Origin: Nostoc sp. JL33 | GTDB taxonomy: Bacteria > Cyanobacteriota > Cyanobacteriia > Cyanobacteriales > Nostocaceae | Length of the DNA: 64,000 nt | NCBI RefSeq assembly: GCF_017114985.1 | Contig: NZ_JABXKP010000049.1 | Location: forward strand, 124,001 to 188,000 | Reading direction: 5' to 3' | In this document: piece by piece, positions 8,302 through 15,889 of the stretch | Layout of the letters: each line of letters begins with the position of its first letter | Numbering within the stretch: the first letter of the stretch is position 1 | Made by a program: the position numbers and the translations under genes | Notes under the pieces: generated by a model | Told to the model about the DNA's origin: nothing | What the model saw: the letters and a program-made list of their open reading frames with translations, nothing else | The model's database searches: none

Positions 8302-9078
8302 ATGCCAACTGCTTTAATTACTGGCGCATCTAGTGGAATTGGTAAAGCTTTTGCCCAGGAACTAGCTGCACGCAAGACAAATCTTGTACTCGTTGCTCGT
8401 TCTGAAGAGAAACTAAGCCAATTAGCTAAACAACTACAAGAACAATACAAAATTCAAGTAGACGTTATAGTCAAAGACCTCACAGAACCTAATGCAGCTG
8501 CTACTGTATTTGATGTTACTAAAGAAAAGGGATTAACCATTGACTTATTAATCAACAATGCTGGTTTTGGTTACTATGGCGACTTTGCTGAAGGGGATGG
8601 AGAAAGACAAATTAAAATCGTACAATTAAACATTTTGGCATTGGTAGATTTAACCCATAAATTTTTACCCTTGATGCGGCAACGTCGTTCTGGAAGTATT
8701 ATTAATGTATCTTCAATTACCGCATTTCAACCGATACCATACCTTTCTGTTTATGCTGCCAGTAAAGCTTTTATTCTCAGCTTTAGCGAAGCACTATGGG
8801 CAGAAAATCGTCAATATGGTGTCCGTATTTTAGTCAGTTGTCCAGGGCCAATAGAAACAAACTTTTTTGCAGAAGCTAATTTTCCTCCAGCGCTGGCAAG
8901 CAGTACAGATAAAGTATATTCTTGCGAAAAAGTGGTTTTGGAATCTTTAGAAGCTTTGGAAAAAGGCTATCCCACTGTTATTAGTTCTGATACTACCACT
9001 CAAATTAGAAGCAGATTATCTCGGCTCGTACCGCGCAAACTTCTGCTGAATATATTAGCCAAACACTTTAGAGCCTAA
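8302..9078 (+). CDS. Short-chain dehydrogenase/reductase (classical SDR)
   Basis: The 258-residue length is typical. The NAD(P)-binding motif TGASSGIG is at residues 7-14, NNAG at about 90, the catalytic serine in INVSSIT at about 139 and the Y-x-x-x-K pair in YAASKAF at about 152-156, so the Rossmann core and catalytic set are complete. An Arg-Ser after the second strand (VARSEEK) suggests NADP preference. The family reduces or oxidises carbonyl/hydroxyl groups of lipids or small molecules; the substrate cannot be read from sequence. It appears monocistronic. Confidence 0.9.
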   Translation: MPTALITGASSGIGKAFAQELAARKTNLVLVARSEEKLSQLAKQLQEQYKIQVDVIVKDLTEPNAAATVFDVTKEKGLTIDLLINNAGFGYYGDFAEGDGERQIKIVQLNILALVDLTHKFLPLMRQRRSGSIINVSSITAFQPIPYLSVYAASKAFILSFSEALWAENRQYGVRILVSCPGPIETNFFAEANFPPALASSTDKVYSCEKVVLESLEALEKGYPTVISSDTTTQIRSRLSRLVPRKLLLNILAKHFRA

Positions 9079-9115
9079 GTATATATATTTAGGAGTTAGG
9101 AGTTAGGAGTTACGA

Positions 9116-9148
9116 GTAACGCACCAAAACCTTTGGGCGGTGCGTTAC
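9116..9148. repeat. Short palindrome with GTAACGCACC / GGTGCGTTAC arms
   Basis: Perfect 10-bp arms (9116-9125 and 9139-9148) around a 13-base loop, 38 bases after the SDR stop. The same GGTGCGTTA / TAACGCACC arms recur at 25935-25960, so this is a dispersed repeat rather than a gene-specific terminator; no T-run follows. Confidence 0.65.
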
Positions 9149-9161
9149 GCTTTGCTTATAT

Positions 9162-9302
9162 CTTGCACCAGGCGACTGGAAGTCGCGGCTACACAGGCGA
9201 AACCCACCTCCGTGGGTTAAAAACCTTTGATTTTCTCTTAGTCCACCTCCGTGGACTTCGTTTGTATAGCCGCGATTTCTAATCGCCAGGGCTAGGTGCA
9301 AG
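9162..9302. repeat. 141-bp inverted-repeat element with two internal hairpins
   Basis: Outer arms beginning CTTGCACCAGGCGACTGG and ending with the complementary CGCCAGGGCTAGGTGCAAG run imperfectly for about 45 bases. Inside are two small hairpins, ACCCACCTCCGTGGGTT and AGTCCACCTCCGTGGACT, each around the same CACCTCCGTG core. This folds as a cloverleaf-like structure, but it has no tRNA sequence features. Most likely a Nostoc interspersed palindromic or MITE-type repeat. Confidence 0.65.
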
Positions 9303-9339
9303 ATGTGAGTTTGCTAACGTACCCTACGTCTATTTAAAA

Positions 9340-10119
9340 TTAAATATATCTTGTTAATTGAACTCGGTAACGGTCTTTTTTTGTAACGGCAATTTCCCCA
9401 ACTTCTAAACGTCCTTTAGAGCGAATGGCGATTAAGTCGCCTGATTTGACTTGAGAACTAGCTTGGGTAACTTCCTTCCAATTGACGCGGACATCACCAG
9501 CATCAATGAAATCAACCATTTTGCTGCGGGACATGCCAAAACCGGCAGATGCGATCGCATCTAATCGCAAAGAAGCCTCCACAGTAGTTAATTCTTTTTT
9601 CTTGGGTTCCCGAACCTTTAATTCAGTTACCTCAATTCGCTGAGTTTTCACAGCAACCGATCGCACCTGTTTAAGACTCATTGACAAAAATTCCACTAAC
9701 TCTGGTGCGACGATCGCCTGCGCCCCTCGTTCTCCCAAGACAATAATATCTCCTGTCTTTTCACGAACAATTCCCGTCCCCAACATTGCGCCTAAAAAGT
9801 CGCGGTGAGAGGCGGTATCAAAGAGGAAATTACCAGCAATTTCCACAGCTACAAGGCTGACTTGAGATTGATCTAAGGGAAGTTCCGAACGAGCGATCGC
9901 TATTCTTTGGCGTTCAGCTTGCGGATATCCACCCCACGCCACCAATTGCACTTCTGTTAATCGGTTAAACACCCGTTGAATTTCTGCCAATTCTGGGGGA
10001 GACAGAAAATCAGTCAAAACGACTTCCCAAGTTTTGATCGCTTGTTCGGCTTGATCGATTACACGAGCTACACTATCTCGATTTTCAACACCTTTTAAAA
10101 GTTCTTCTCGTGGCAACAT
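9340..10119 (-). CDS. Photosystem II S4 domain protein (YlmH-like)
   Basis: The 259-residue protein has an N-terminal YlmH-type domain (LPREELLKGVENRD, then FLSPPELAEIQ and YPQAERQRIAI) and a C-terminal S4 RNA-binding domain at about 183-245 (LRLDAIASAGFGMSRSKMVDFI, then GDVRVNWKEV and SGDLIAIRSKGRLEV). This arrangement and length match the cyanobacterial and plant 'PS II S4 domain' family, whose name comes from its occurrence in oxygenic phototrophs; the exact role is unresolved, though S4 domains bind structured RNA. It is cytoplasmic and appears monocistronic, facing the SDR gene. Confidence 0.88.
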   Translation of the reverse strand: MLPREELLKGVENRDSVARVIDQAEQAIKTWEVVLTDFLSPPELAEIQRVFNRLTEVQLVAWGGYPQAERQRIAIARSELPLDQSQVSLVAVEIAGNFLFDTASHRDFLGAMLGTGIVREKTGDIIVLGERGAQAIVAPELVEFLSMSLKQVRSVAVKTQRIEVTELKVREPKKKELTTVEASLRLDAIASAGFGMSRSKMVDFIDAGDVRVNWKEVTQASSQVKSGDLIAIRSKGRLEVGEIAVTKKDRYRVQLTRYI

Positions 10120-10261
10120 TCTTAAAAATTATGAGTTATGAGTTATGAGTTATGAATTGAGAATTAATCTGCTATAACTATCTTGATTCTAGCTTTAATT
10201 CTCATTTCAGCCATTAGTAACAAGTTAAGGCTGTAAGGCATCAGAAGCACTAGCATTATGG

Positions 10262-10369
10262 ATGACTTATATCAAATCTGGTGCTATCACTTTTCGCAAG
10301 TCTATCACCAAAGGGAAACATAAAACCTGGATTGTGGATATCCCACCAGCACTAGCAGCAATACTTTAG
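10262..10369 (+). pseudogene. Relic of a tyrosine-recombinase (phage integrase) gene, truncated by a MITE
   Basis: An open stretch from 10262 reads SGAITFRKSITKGKHKTWIV followed by DIPPALAAIL and then stops. It resembles the beta-hairpin part of tyrosine recombinases, where a strand pair 'xGxITxRKSxTKGK' precedes 'I.V.PALAxxL'. The catalytic Arg, His-x-x-Arg and Tyr are absent. The stop codon TAG (10367-10369) overlaps the first bases of the MITE at 10368, so the insertion defines the break. Identification rests on one short motif. Confidence 0.4.
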
Positions 10370-10509
10370 GACTTACGCAGAAGAGATCCCCCAACCCCCG
10401 ATAAATTGGGAGCTTTTCAGATCCCCCCCAATTTATCGGGGGGTTAGGTGGGAGTGCGCTTCGCGCACGCTACGCGAACGAGGTTTCAGGTTTTCACTGC
10501 GTAAGTCCT
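10368..10509. mobile_element. MITE with AGGACTTACGCA terminal inverted repeats, copy 2
   Basis: Perfect 12-bp ends AGGACTTACGCA (10368-10379) and TGCGTAAGTCCT (10498-10509). The interior carries its own palindrome around CCCCCGATAAATTGGG / CCCAATTTATCGGGGG and a GC-rich GCGCTTCGCGCACGC segment. The 142-bp element has no ORF. It interrupts the integrase relic. Confidence 0.78.
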
Positions 10510-10871
10510 AATACATTAGAATTCTTACCGTAAAAGTAAGTTTAATTAGAGTTTATTACTTAATAAGTACATAAAAATAAAGCCATACAAAAGCCGCGAC
10601 TTCGCAAGAAAGTTGAGCAGCACTGCTTGTTTAAAACCTTTATAAATAAAGCACTTTGAGAAGTGAGAACAACTCCCCACTTAGTTCTTGCTTACTGATA
10701 TTGAACTATGACACGGCATTTTCTCTAGTCTAAAAATCTCTCATGCTTTTCTTTTGATAGTTCCAGCACCCAGAGTTTTAATCCCTATTGACCCCTGATG
10801 AATAGTACGTACAATTATACGTAGGGACTAATAATTTTATTAAATCGGCGTTGACTAAAAACGCATAACCT
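10510..10871. other. Intergenic region upstream of the orphan antitoxin-like gene
   Basis: No ORF with family character. The small palindrome GTACGTACAATTATACGTAGG near 10808 might be an operator for the gene at 10872, since Phd-type antitoxins usually autoregulate through short palindromes, but this is a guess from position only. Confidence 0.3.
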
Positions 10872-11366
10872 ATGTCTATCGGGACTTTCGGCAATATCTA
10901 CTCAGATGAGTTAATTACAGCTACTGAGTTGAATCGTCAGCCTGGGCGAGTTCTGGACAAAGCTTTAGAACGTCCAGTGACAATTACGCGCAACGATCAG
11001 TCTTTTGCCTTGTTGCGCCGCGAGGAAGTGACTTTTCTCGTGAAGGCAGTAACACAGAGTAAAGCTGTTTTTGAGGCATTAACTGTCGCCTTCTCTTTGT
11101 TACTTGGAAAGGAAATCGGTTTTGAACATCCTTATGGATGGCTGAGTGTGTTTGAAGAAGATGATCTGCAAGACTTTATCAAGGAGCTGAGTGAGGCTTT
11201 TCGGTTGATAGATTCCTCAACTACAGCATGGGAGATAATTGACGCGATCATCCATGAATGGCATGAGAGCGCTGTAGCGATCGCTAGTCCTGAACTGGCA
11301 GATGCTTTTAGTGCCGAGACTGATGAAGTACCATTAAAGCCGCCATCTACTCAGAGTGCTGTCTGA
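10872..11366 (+). CDS. Phd/YefM-like antitoxin-type protein without an adjacent toxin
   Basis: Residues 17-53 (TATELNRQPGRVLDKALE, then PVTITRNDQSFALLRREEV) match the N-terminal DNA-binding fold of Phd/YefM antitoxins, where a short helix with 'N.....VLD.A....PV.ITR.....VLL' is typical. At 164 residues it is longer than the usual 80-90; the acidic extension (EEDDLQDFIKELSEAF) would be the toxin-binding or an added domain. The next gene is on the opposite strand and is a GNAT acetyltransferase, so no canonical RelE/Doc/VapC partner is present. It may be an orphan antitoxin or a repurposed regulator. Confidence 0.55.
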   Translation: MSIGTFGNIYSDELITATELNRQPGRVLDKALERPVTITRNDQSFALLRREEVTFLVKAVTQSKAVFEALTVAFSLLLGKEIGFEHPYGWLSVFEEDDLQDFIKELSEAFRLIDSSTTAWEIIDAIIHEWHESAVAIASPELADAFSAETDEVPLKPPSTQSAV

Positions 11367-11436
11367 ATCATTAGTCATTAGTCATTAGGTCATTAGTAAT
11401 TTATCTTTTACCAATGCCCCATCCCCCTCTTTAAAA

Positions 11437-11961
11437 CTATCTTGATTCTAAGTTTAATTCCCATTCCAGCAGGTTTTCATCCTTAGCAATTTGTTGCATT
11501 CCCAATTTTTCCAAAATGCGAATCGAGGCAGCATGATCGTCTGGAGAATGAGCGATAATTCTCTTGAGTTCTCGCTGAGTAAAGGCAAAATCGACCAGTG
11601 CTTGTACTGCTTCAAAAGCAAATCCCTGCTGGCGATAGGCTGATAGCACTTCATAACCCATTTCTACAGTTCCCCTCTGATCAGGTTTGCCAAGAAAACC
11701 CAAATCGCCAATTAAAGTAGAATCGGCAATGTGAATCATTAGCCAGACACCCCAACCCAACTGGGAAGGATCATCTATTAGCATCTGAGCATACATTGGG
11801 AAAATATCTAACACCTCAGATCCATACCAATCATCGGGAACCTGTACCCCCAAAAGCCTCTCTACTTGGGGTTTATTTCTTGTCACAACGGCTTGCGCCA
11901 CCTCCAAAGAACAGGGAAGCAACTCAAGTCGCTGTGTCGTGATCTGTAAACTACGAATCAT
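11437..11961 (-). CDS. GNAT family N-acetyltransferase (RimJ/RimL-like)
   Basis: The 174-residue product begins LQITTQRLELLPCS, the usual N-terminal strand of RimJ/RimL-type acetyltransferases ('TxRLxLRP'), and has the acetyl-CoA region with LIGDLGFLGKPDQRGTVEMG and YRQQGFAFEAVQALVDFAF (motif A, Q-x-x-G-x-A) and a C-terminal ASIRILEKLGMQQ. The substrate is unknown; relatives acetylate protein N-termini or small molecules. Its start codon is immediately after the stop of the upstream gene on the same strand (11962), so the two are cotranscribed and probably translationally coupled. Confidence 0.85.
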   Translation of the reverse strand: MIRSLQITTQRLELLPCSLEVAQAVVTRNKPQVERLLGVQVPDDWYGSEVLDIFPMYAQMLIDDPSQLGWGVWLMIHIADSTLIGDLGFLGKPDQRGTVEMGYEVLSAYRQQGFAFEAVQALVDFAFTQRELKRIIAHSPDDHAASIRILEKLGMQQIAKDENLLEWELNLESR

Positions 11962-12471
11962 TCAATACACAGTATTTGTGTCAGCATAACCTTGGATATT
12001 TTCTGGATCAAACTGACGTAATATTCGGGTTGCTTGCCGAGTGAGAGTTTCAGAACCTTGAACGGCAACTAAGTATTTACCCGCATCTAAGCGGTTGCGA
12101 TAAGGTAAAGCATCACCACTACCTACGAGTAAACCGACTCCGCCACCGACAAACACACCACCCATAGCACCACTAGCAGCACCCAGGAGTCCGCCAACGA
12201 TGTGATTGCCAACTTCACCCGCCCAGGCAAAAGTATCTAAATCAGTGATCAGGCTGAATGTAAAACCTGCAAAAAAGCCAAATGGTATCAGCCAGGTTGC
12301 CATCAGTTTTGCTTGCTTTTTAGCTTGGTCTTTGGGGTCAATTAAGCCAAACTCGTCAGCCGTTTTATAGCCCCTCCCCAGAATAGTACTGTTTATGCCT
12401 TGTTCTTCTAAAGCTAAGTAAGCAGCTTCGGCTTGAATGCGGTCTGGTAATACGGCAACAAGGTAATTCAT
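11962..12471 (-). CDS. Glycine-rich membrane protein, general stress-like
   Basis: The 169-residue protein has an N-terminal ferredoxin-like strand-helix (YLVAVLPDRIQAEAAYLALEE) similar to proteins described as heat-induced or general stress YflT/17M-like, then two hydrophobic segments at about 58-78 and 88-118 with the glycine zipper-type HIVGGLLGAASGAMGGVFVG, and a C-terminal YLVAVQGSETLTRQA repeat of the first fold. It is likely an inner-membrane protein with cytoplasmic domains on both sides. It is the first gene of a two-gene unit with the GNAT gene. Precise function unknown. Confidence 0.65.
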   Translation of the reverse strand: MNYLVAVLPDRIQAEAAYLALEEQGINSTILGRGYKTADEFGLIDPKDQAKKQAKLMATWLIPFGFFAGFTFSLITDLDTFAWAGEVGNHIVGGLLGAASGAMGGVFVGGGVGLLVGSGDALPYRNRLDAGKYLVAVQGSETLTRQATRILRQFDPENIQGYADTNTVY

Positions 12472-12564
12472 TGATTTTAAAATTTGTCTAATAGAAGTTT
12501 TGCCTTAATTAACAGCGTATCAGTCCTTGTCGAATCATCTTGCATTGGGTAGAAGTTTAGAGTA

Positions 12565-12628
12565 GAGACGCGATTAATCGCGTCTGTACAGGAGTTAGGA
12601 GTACAGACGCGATTAATCGCGTCTGTAC
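12565..12628. repeat. Tandem palindromic repeat (CAGACGCGATT / AATCGCGTCTG)
   Basis: Two copies of a palindrome separated by GGAGTTAGGA: the second (12601-12628) is a perfect 28-bp palindrome of arms GTACAGACGCGATT; the first (12565-12590) differs at its outer left bases. This is a common interspersed Nostoc palindrome, not linked to a specific gene. Confidence 0.75.
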
Positions 12629-12752
12629 AGGAGTTAGGCGCTAGCTCTTAAGGGGTTGGGGGTTAGGTCTGTATTGAACCAACTGCCAACCGCGTAGGCT
12701 AGCAAGAACCGCAGGCATCGCACAAGTTAGCACAAGTTAAATGTACATCTGA

Positions 12753-13130
12753 TCACTTTAGCGAATCTAGTGGCTCACAAAAATTGTTCACGCCTTGCTT
12801 GAGAACATATATCAAAACTGGTGTTGCCAAAATTTTAGGAAACGTCGGCATTGCTTTTAGATGTTCCATCATCTTTTGAGGTGAAGTATTAAGCAAATCT
12901 TCCCGATATTCTTGTTCGCAAATGACTACACGCCATTTTCTAGCCAAGGCATCTAACCACTCAGAATTTGCTCTTTCTGGTTGTTGTCCTGCCCGGATAG
13001 CTAGCGTCATCGCCGCATCTTCTAAATCTCCATCACAGTCTTCAATCAAATCTAGCGCTTCCATATCGCTAGGATCATCTGCCAATTGAGAGCGAAACTG
13101 TGCAATTTCTTGAGATGTTACTTTAGTCAT
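12753..13130 (-). CDS. Conserved hypothetical protein
   Basis: I start at the ATG at 13130 (MTKVTSQEIAQF), 125 residues; the upstream in-frame extension to 13178 adds basic residues without protein character. The sequence is helical and acidic at the front (DDPSDMEALDLIEDCDGD) with a FPKILATPVLIYVLKQGV segment near the end. It reads like a small soluble cyanobacterial protein; I do not recognise a named family. It lies 100 bases beyond a bidirectional terminator that separates it from the TolC-type gene. Confidence 0.6.
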   Translation of the reverse strand: MTKVTSQEIAQFRSQLADDPSDMEALDLIEDCDGDLEDAAMTLAIRAGQQPERANSEWLDALARKWRVVICEQEYREDLLNTSPQKMMEHLKAMPTFPKILATPVLIYVLKQGVNNFCEPLDSLK

Positions 13131-13232
13131 GAGTCTTTGACAAGGCCAGCGATGCCGAAGGCGGTAAACTACGGACACTCAGTTATGCTACATCATTTCA
13201 CAAAATTGCTGTTACAAATACGTTTTTTTCGC

Positions 13233-13278
13233 AAAAAGCCTCATTTTTCAATAATTACATTGAAGAATGAGGCTTTTT
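13233..13278. terminator. Bidirectional Rho-independent terminator
   Basis: Perfect 13-bp stem AAAAAGCCTCATT (13233-13245) / AATGAGGCTTTTT (13266-13278) with a 20-base loop, T-run at either end. It lies after the TolC-family gene (leftward) and so would end that transcript before the gene starting at 13130. Confidence 0.8.
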
Positions 13279-13421
13279 GAATTTTAAATTGAAAGTACAG
13301 GTTGGCGGAAATAAACTTACCATTTCATTACAGCCAGAAAGCCCAAAATTAAAGCATGAGTGACTTTTGACTTTTGACTTTTGACTTCCCCGTTCGCGCA
13401 GCGTCCCCAAGGGTTGGGGCG

Positions 13422-15779
13422 CTAGCGTAATGCTCTGAGGCTAACATACCTTTGTAACGAGGCTAAAGCACGGTTGTAATCCAAAATTGCTCTGACCCGA
13501 TTACCTTCAGCTTGTGTGAGGTCGTTTTCAGAGTTAATGACATCAGTTTGAGTACCGACACCAGCTTGGAATCGCAAACGCGCTAAACGTAGAGCTTCTC
13601 TAGCTTGTTCTAAAGCGGTATTAGAGGTTTGAACATTCGCTAAACTAGATTGCTGGGTAGAATAGGCTTGTTCTACCTGAAAGCGAATTTGGTTGCGCTG
13701 TTCGGCAAATTGAGTTTCTGCGATCGCAATATTAGCTACTGCTTGAGCTGCCTGTGCTCTTGCAGCTCCCCCATCAAATAAATTTAGGCTTGCCCTGACT
13801 CCTACTGAATAACCATCAGTCACGCTGACATTATCATTGAACTGATCTAGTAGGCTGTAGCTGGCTACCAAACTAATTTGAGGGCCTAAAGTTGAAAGTG
13901 CTTGCCGTCGCTGTTGTTCGCCAATGTTACGTTGCGCCAATTGCTGTTGCAATTCTGAACGGTTTTGAAAAGCCAGCAAAATAGTTTCTTCTAATGTTGG
14001 GTTCCAAAGACCAGCTAATTGTACAGGATCGGCTGCACTGATATTTATCGACTGCGGCAAACTTATCCGAGTTGCTAATTGACGACGGGCAATTGCCTGC
14101 TGGGATCTAGCATTAGTCAAATCTTGTTGGGCATTTGCTAAATTCACCTGCGATCGCAACACATCAAACCGCGTACCAACCCCAGCTCGCTCTAAAGCTT
14201 CGGCATCACGCAAACTAGCCTCGGAGTTCTGCACAGCCGACTGAGCAATACGTACTTGTTCATCCGTTTGTTGCAGATTGTAGTAGTCATTGGCAACATT
14301 CAGACGGATTGTCTCAAACTGAGTTTCTACAGCCAACTCATCCGAGCGCTCCTGTTCCTCAGCCTGCCTGATAGTAGCTTGCCGATTCCCAGAAGTATAA
14401 AGGTTATATGTCAGTTGTGCTTGACCGTTGAAACCTGTACTAGGTGCGCCTGTGTTAGAGGCAAAACCTTGCTGTCTGGATAATTCGTCGCTAAGCTGAC
14501 TGCCAGCAGACTGACCGCGAGTTATATCACTAGTAAGAGCGAGATTGGGAAACAAAGCAGCTTGTGCCTGGCGTACAGCAGCGCGACTACGTTCTAGCTG
14601 CAATATCGACACCTGTAGATCGCGATTGTTACGCCGTGCTAGCTCCAGAGCCTGTGTTAAAGTAATCGGCTGATTTCCCTGAAGTCTCACTTCCTCCGGT
14701 TTAGTGGGAAATAACAGAGGATTTGAGCTAGGAATCAGGTTATCGGGAATTTGTACCGAAGCTGACGGCGCAGGAGTTACGTTTCCTGGCACAATCTGAG
14801 GTTGCACCGAACCTGCTGGTGCAGGAGTTACGTTTCTTGGCACAATAATCTGAGGTTGCACCGAACCTGCTGGTGCAGGAGTTACGTTTCTTGGCACAAT
14901 AATCTGAGGTTGCACCGAACCTGCTGGTGCAGGAGTTACGTTTCTTGGCACAATAATCTGAGGTTGCACCGAACCTGCTGGTGCAGGAATTACGTTTCCT
15001 GGCACAATAATCTGAGGTTGCACCGAATCTGCGGGAGTCTGAGTATTACTCTGAGCCACGCGTTCTCCAGCCGCATTTTGTGGTAAGCAGGTGCTTGAGG
15101 CCAGTAACAAAGAAGTGGAGGAATCAGTTTTGCTTTTCCCCAACCCCTGCGGACACCTCTGCGCTGACAACAATTTTGCTGCTCCTGCCCCTGTGGCTGA
15201 AGCTTGTAAAAATGTCTGCAACTGATTAACAGTATTTATCTGTTGAATTCCTGGCTGCTGTAAAGAAGACAGGGACAAAATTTCTTTTTGGACAAAAGCA
15301 GGTTTTGAAGTGTAGTTAGGAACTACTACGCTCTTTAATTTCTGCCGATTCCGGTCTGAATTACTGTTTTTTTGGTTATTTTGAGCAGAAAGGCTGACAA
15401 GAACCTGTTGGGAAGGATTAGAGCTAGGTGTCAAACTGAAAAATCTACCTTCATCTTTCTTAAGAACTTGTTCTATGGGTACACCAATTCTCCCAGTTAT
15501 TAACACTGGGATACTGTTATTCCTAAAAGCCTTCAGACTAAGTTTAGTAAAACCAAAAGTAGGTACTAAGGTTGGAACACTAACATCTGCACCCTTAGGC
15601 AGCTGCGTATTCGCCGTGTCCACAGCCAAGCCTTGACCAGAAGTAGAAGTCAAAACACTAGGAGAAGACGCCAGTTGTGCCCCTGCTAGTTTCACAGTAC
15701 CAGCCCAAGCAGGCTGAGTTGTTAAGACCGCTGCTGTCAAACCAGGTAAGAAGCTATAAAATAATTGCTGTCCTTTCAC
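13422..15779 (-). CDS. TolC-family outer-membrane efflux protein with internal 18-residue repeats
   Basis: The 785-residue product starts at GTG (15779) with an AGGGG ribosome site. A signal peptide (to about AWAG) is followed by about 220 residues of low-similarity periplasmic sequence, a repeat block (about 246-338), and two outer-membrane-efflux halves at about 370-780, with ITLTQALELARRNNRDLQ, the alanine-rich helices and a final SLQRYVSLRALR. Anabaena HgdD, a related protein, is needed for heterocyst glycolipid export, but whether this is the same orthologue cannot be told here. It should form a trimeric channel with a periplasmic tunnel. Length exceeds the usual 450-500 because of the N-terminal part. 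No membrane-fusion or pump gene is adjacent. Confidence 0.85.
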   Translation of the reverse strand: MKGQQLFYSFLPGLTAAVLTTQPAWAGTVKLAGAQLASSPSVLTSTSGQGLAVDTANTQLPKGADVSVPTLVPTFGFTKLSLKAFRNNSIPVLITGRIGVPIEQVLKKDEGRFFSLTPSSNPSQQVLVSLSAQNNQKNSNSDRNRQKLKSVVVPNYTSKPAFVQKEILSLSSLQQPGIQQINTVNQLQTFLQASATGAGAAKLLSAQRCPQGLGKSKTDSSTSLLLASSTCLPQNAAGERVAQSNTQTPADSVQPQIIVPGNVIPAPAGSVQPQIIVPRNVTPAPAGSVQPQIIVPRNVTPAPAGSVQPQIIVPRNVTPAPAGSVQPQIVPGNVTPAPSASVQIPDNLIPSSNPLLFPTKPEEVRLQGNQPITLTQALELARRNNRDLQVSILQLERSRAAVRQAQAALFPNLALTSDITRGQSAGSQLSDELSRQQGFASNTGAPSTGFNGQAQLTYNLYTSGNRQATIRQAEEQERSDELAVETQFETIRLNVANDYYNLQQTDEQVRIAQSAVQNSEASLRDAEALERAGVGTRFDVLRSQVNLANAQQDLTNARSQQAIARRQLATRISLPQSINISAADPVQLAGLWNPTLEETILLAFQNRSELQQQLAQRNIGEQQRRQALSTLGPQISLVASYSLLDQFNDNVSVTDGYSVGVRASLNLFDGGAARAQAAQAVANIAIAETQFAEQRNQIRFQVEQAYSTQQSSLANVQTSNTALEQAREALRLARLRFQAGVGTQTDVINSENDLTQAEGNRVRAILDYNRALASLQRYVSLRALR
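14764..15040. repeat. 54-bp tandem repeat inside the TolC-family gene
   Basis: About five copies, encoding an 18-residue unit (QPQIIVPRNVTPAPAGSV). Middle copies are identical at nucleotide level; the flanking copies differ by few bases, so expansion is recent. Proline-rich, it would form an extended periplasmic spacer. Confidence 0.9.
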
Positions 15780-15832
15780 CGCATCCCCTCACACGAAAAT
15801 CAATCTAGCGGCAGAAAACCTTTCTTCACCAC

Positions 15833-15889
15833 AGAATATAGCACGATACTAAACTTAGGAAAGAATATACTACGATACTAAATTTAGGG
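15833..15889. repeat. 29-bp tandem duplication at the 3' end of kaiC
   Basis: Two copies of AGAATATAxxACGATACTAA, the second overlapping the kaiC stop codon (15884-15886). No terminator hairpin is seen between kaiC and the TolC-family gene 105 bases downstream, so read-through is possible. Confidence 0.7.

Noticed and set aside
9162..9302. tRNA-like or tmRNA gene suggested by the cloverleaf shape
   Set aside because: No TTCRANY T-loop, anticodon arm or CCA context; the arms are inverted repeats.
14802..15086. Plus-strand ORF with WCRSYVSWHNNLRLHRT repeats
   Set aside because: Antisense of the 54-bp repeat in the TolC-family gene; no start signal and no family.
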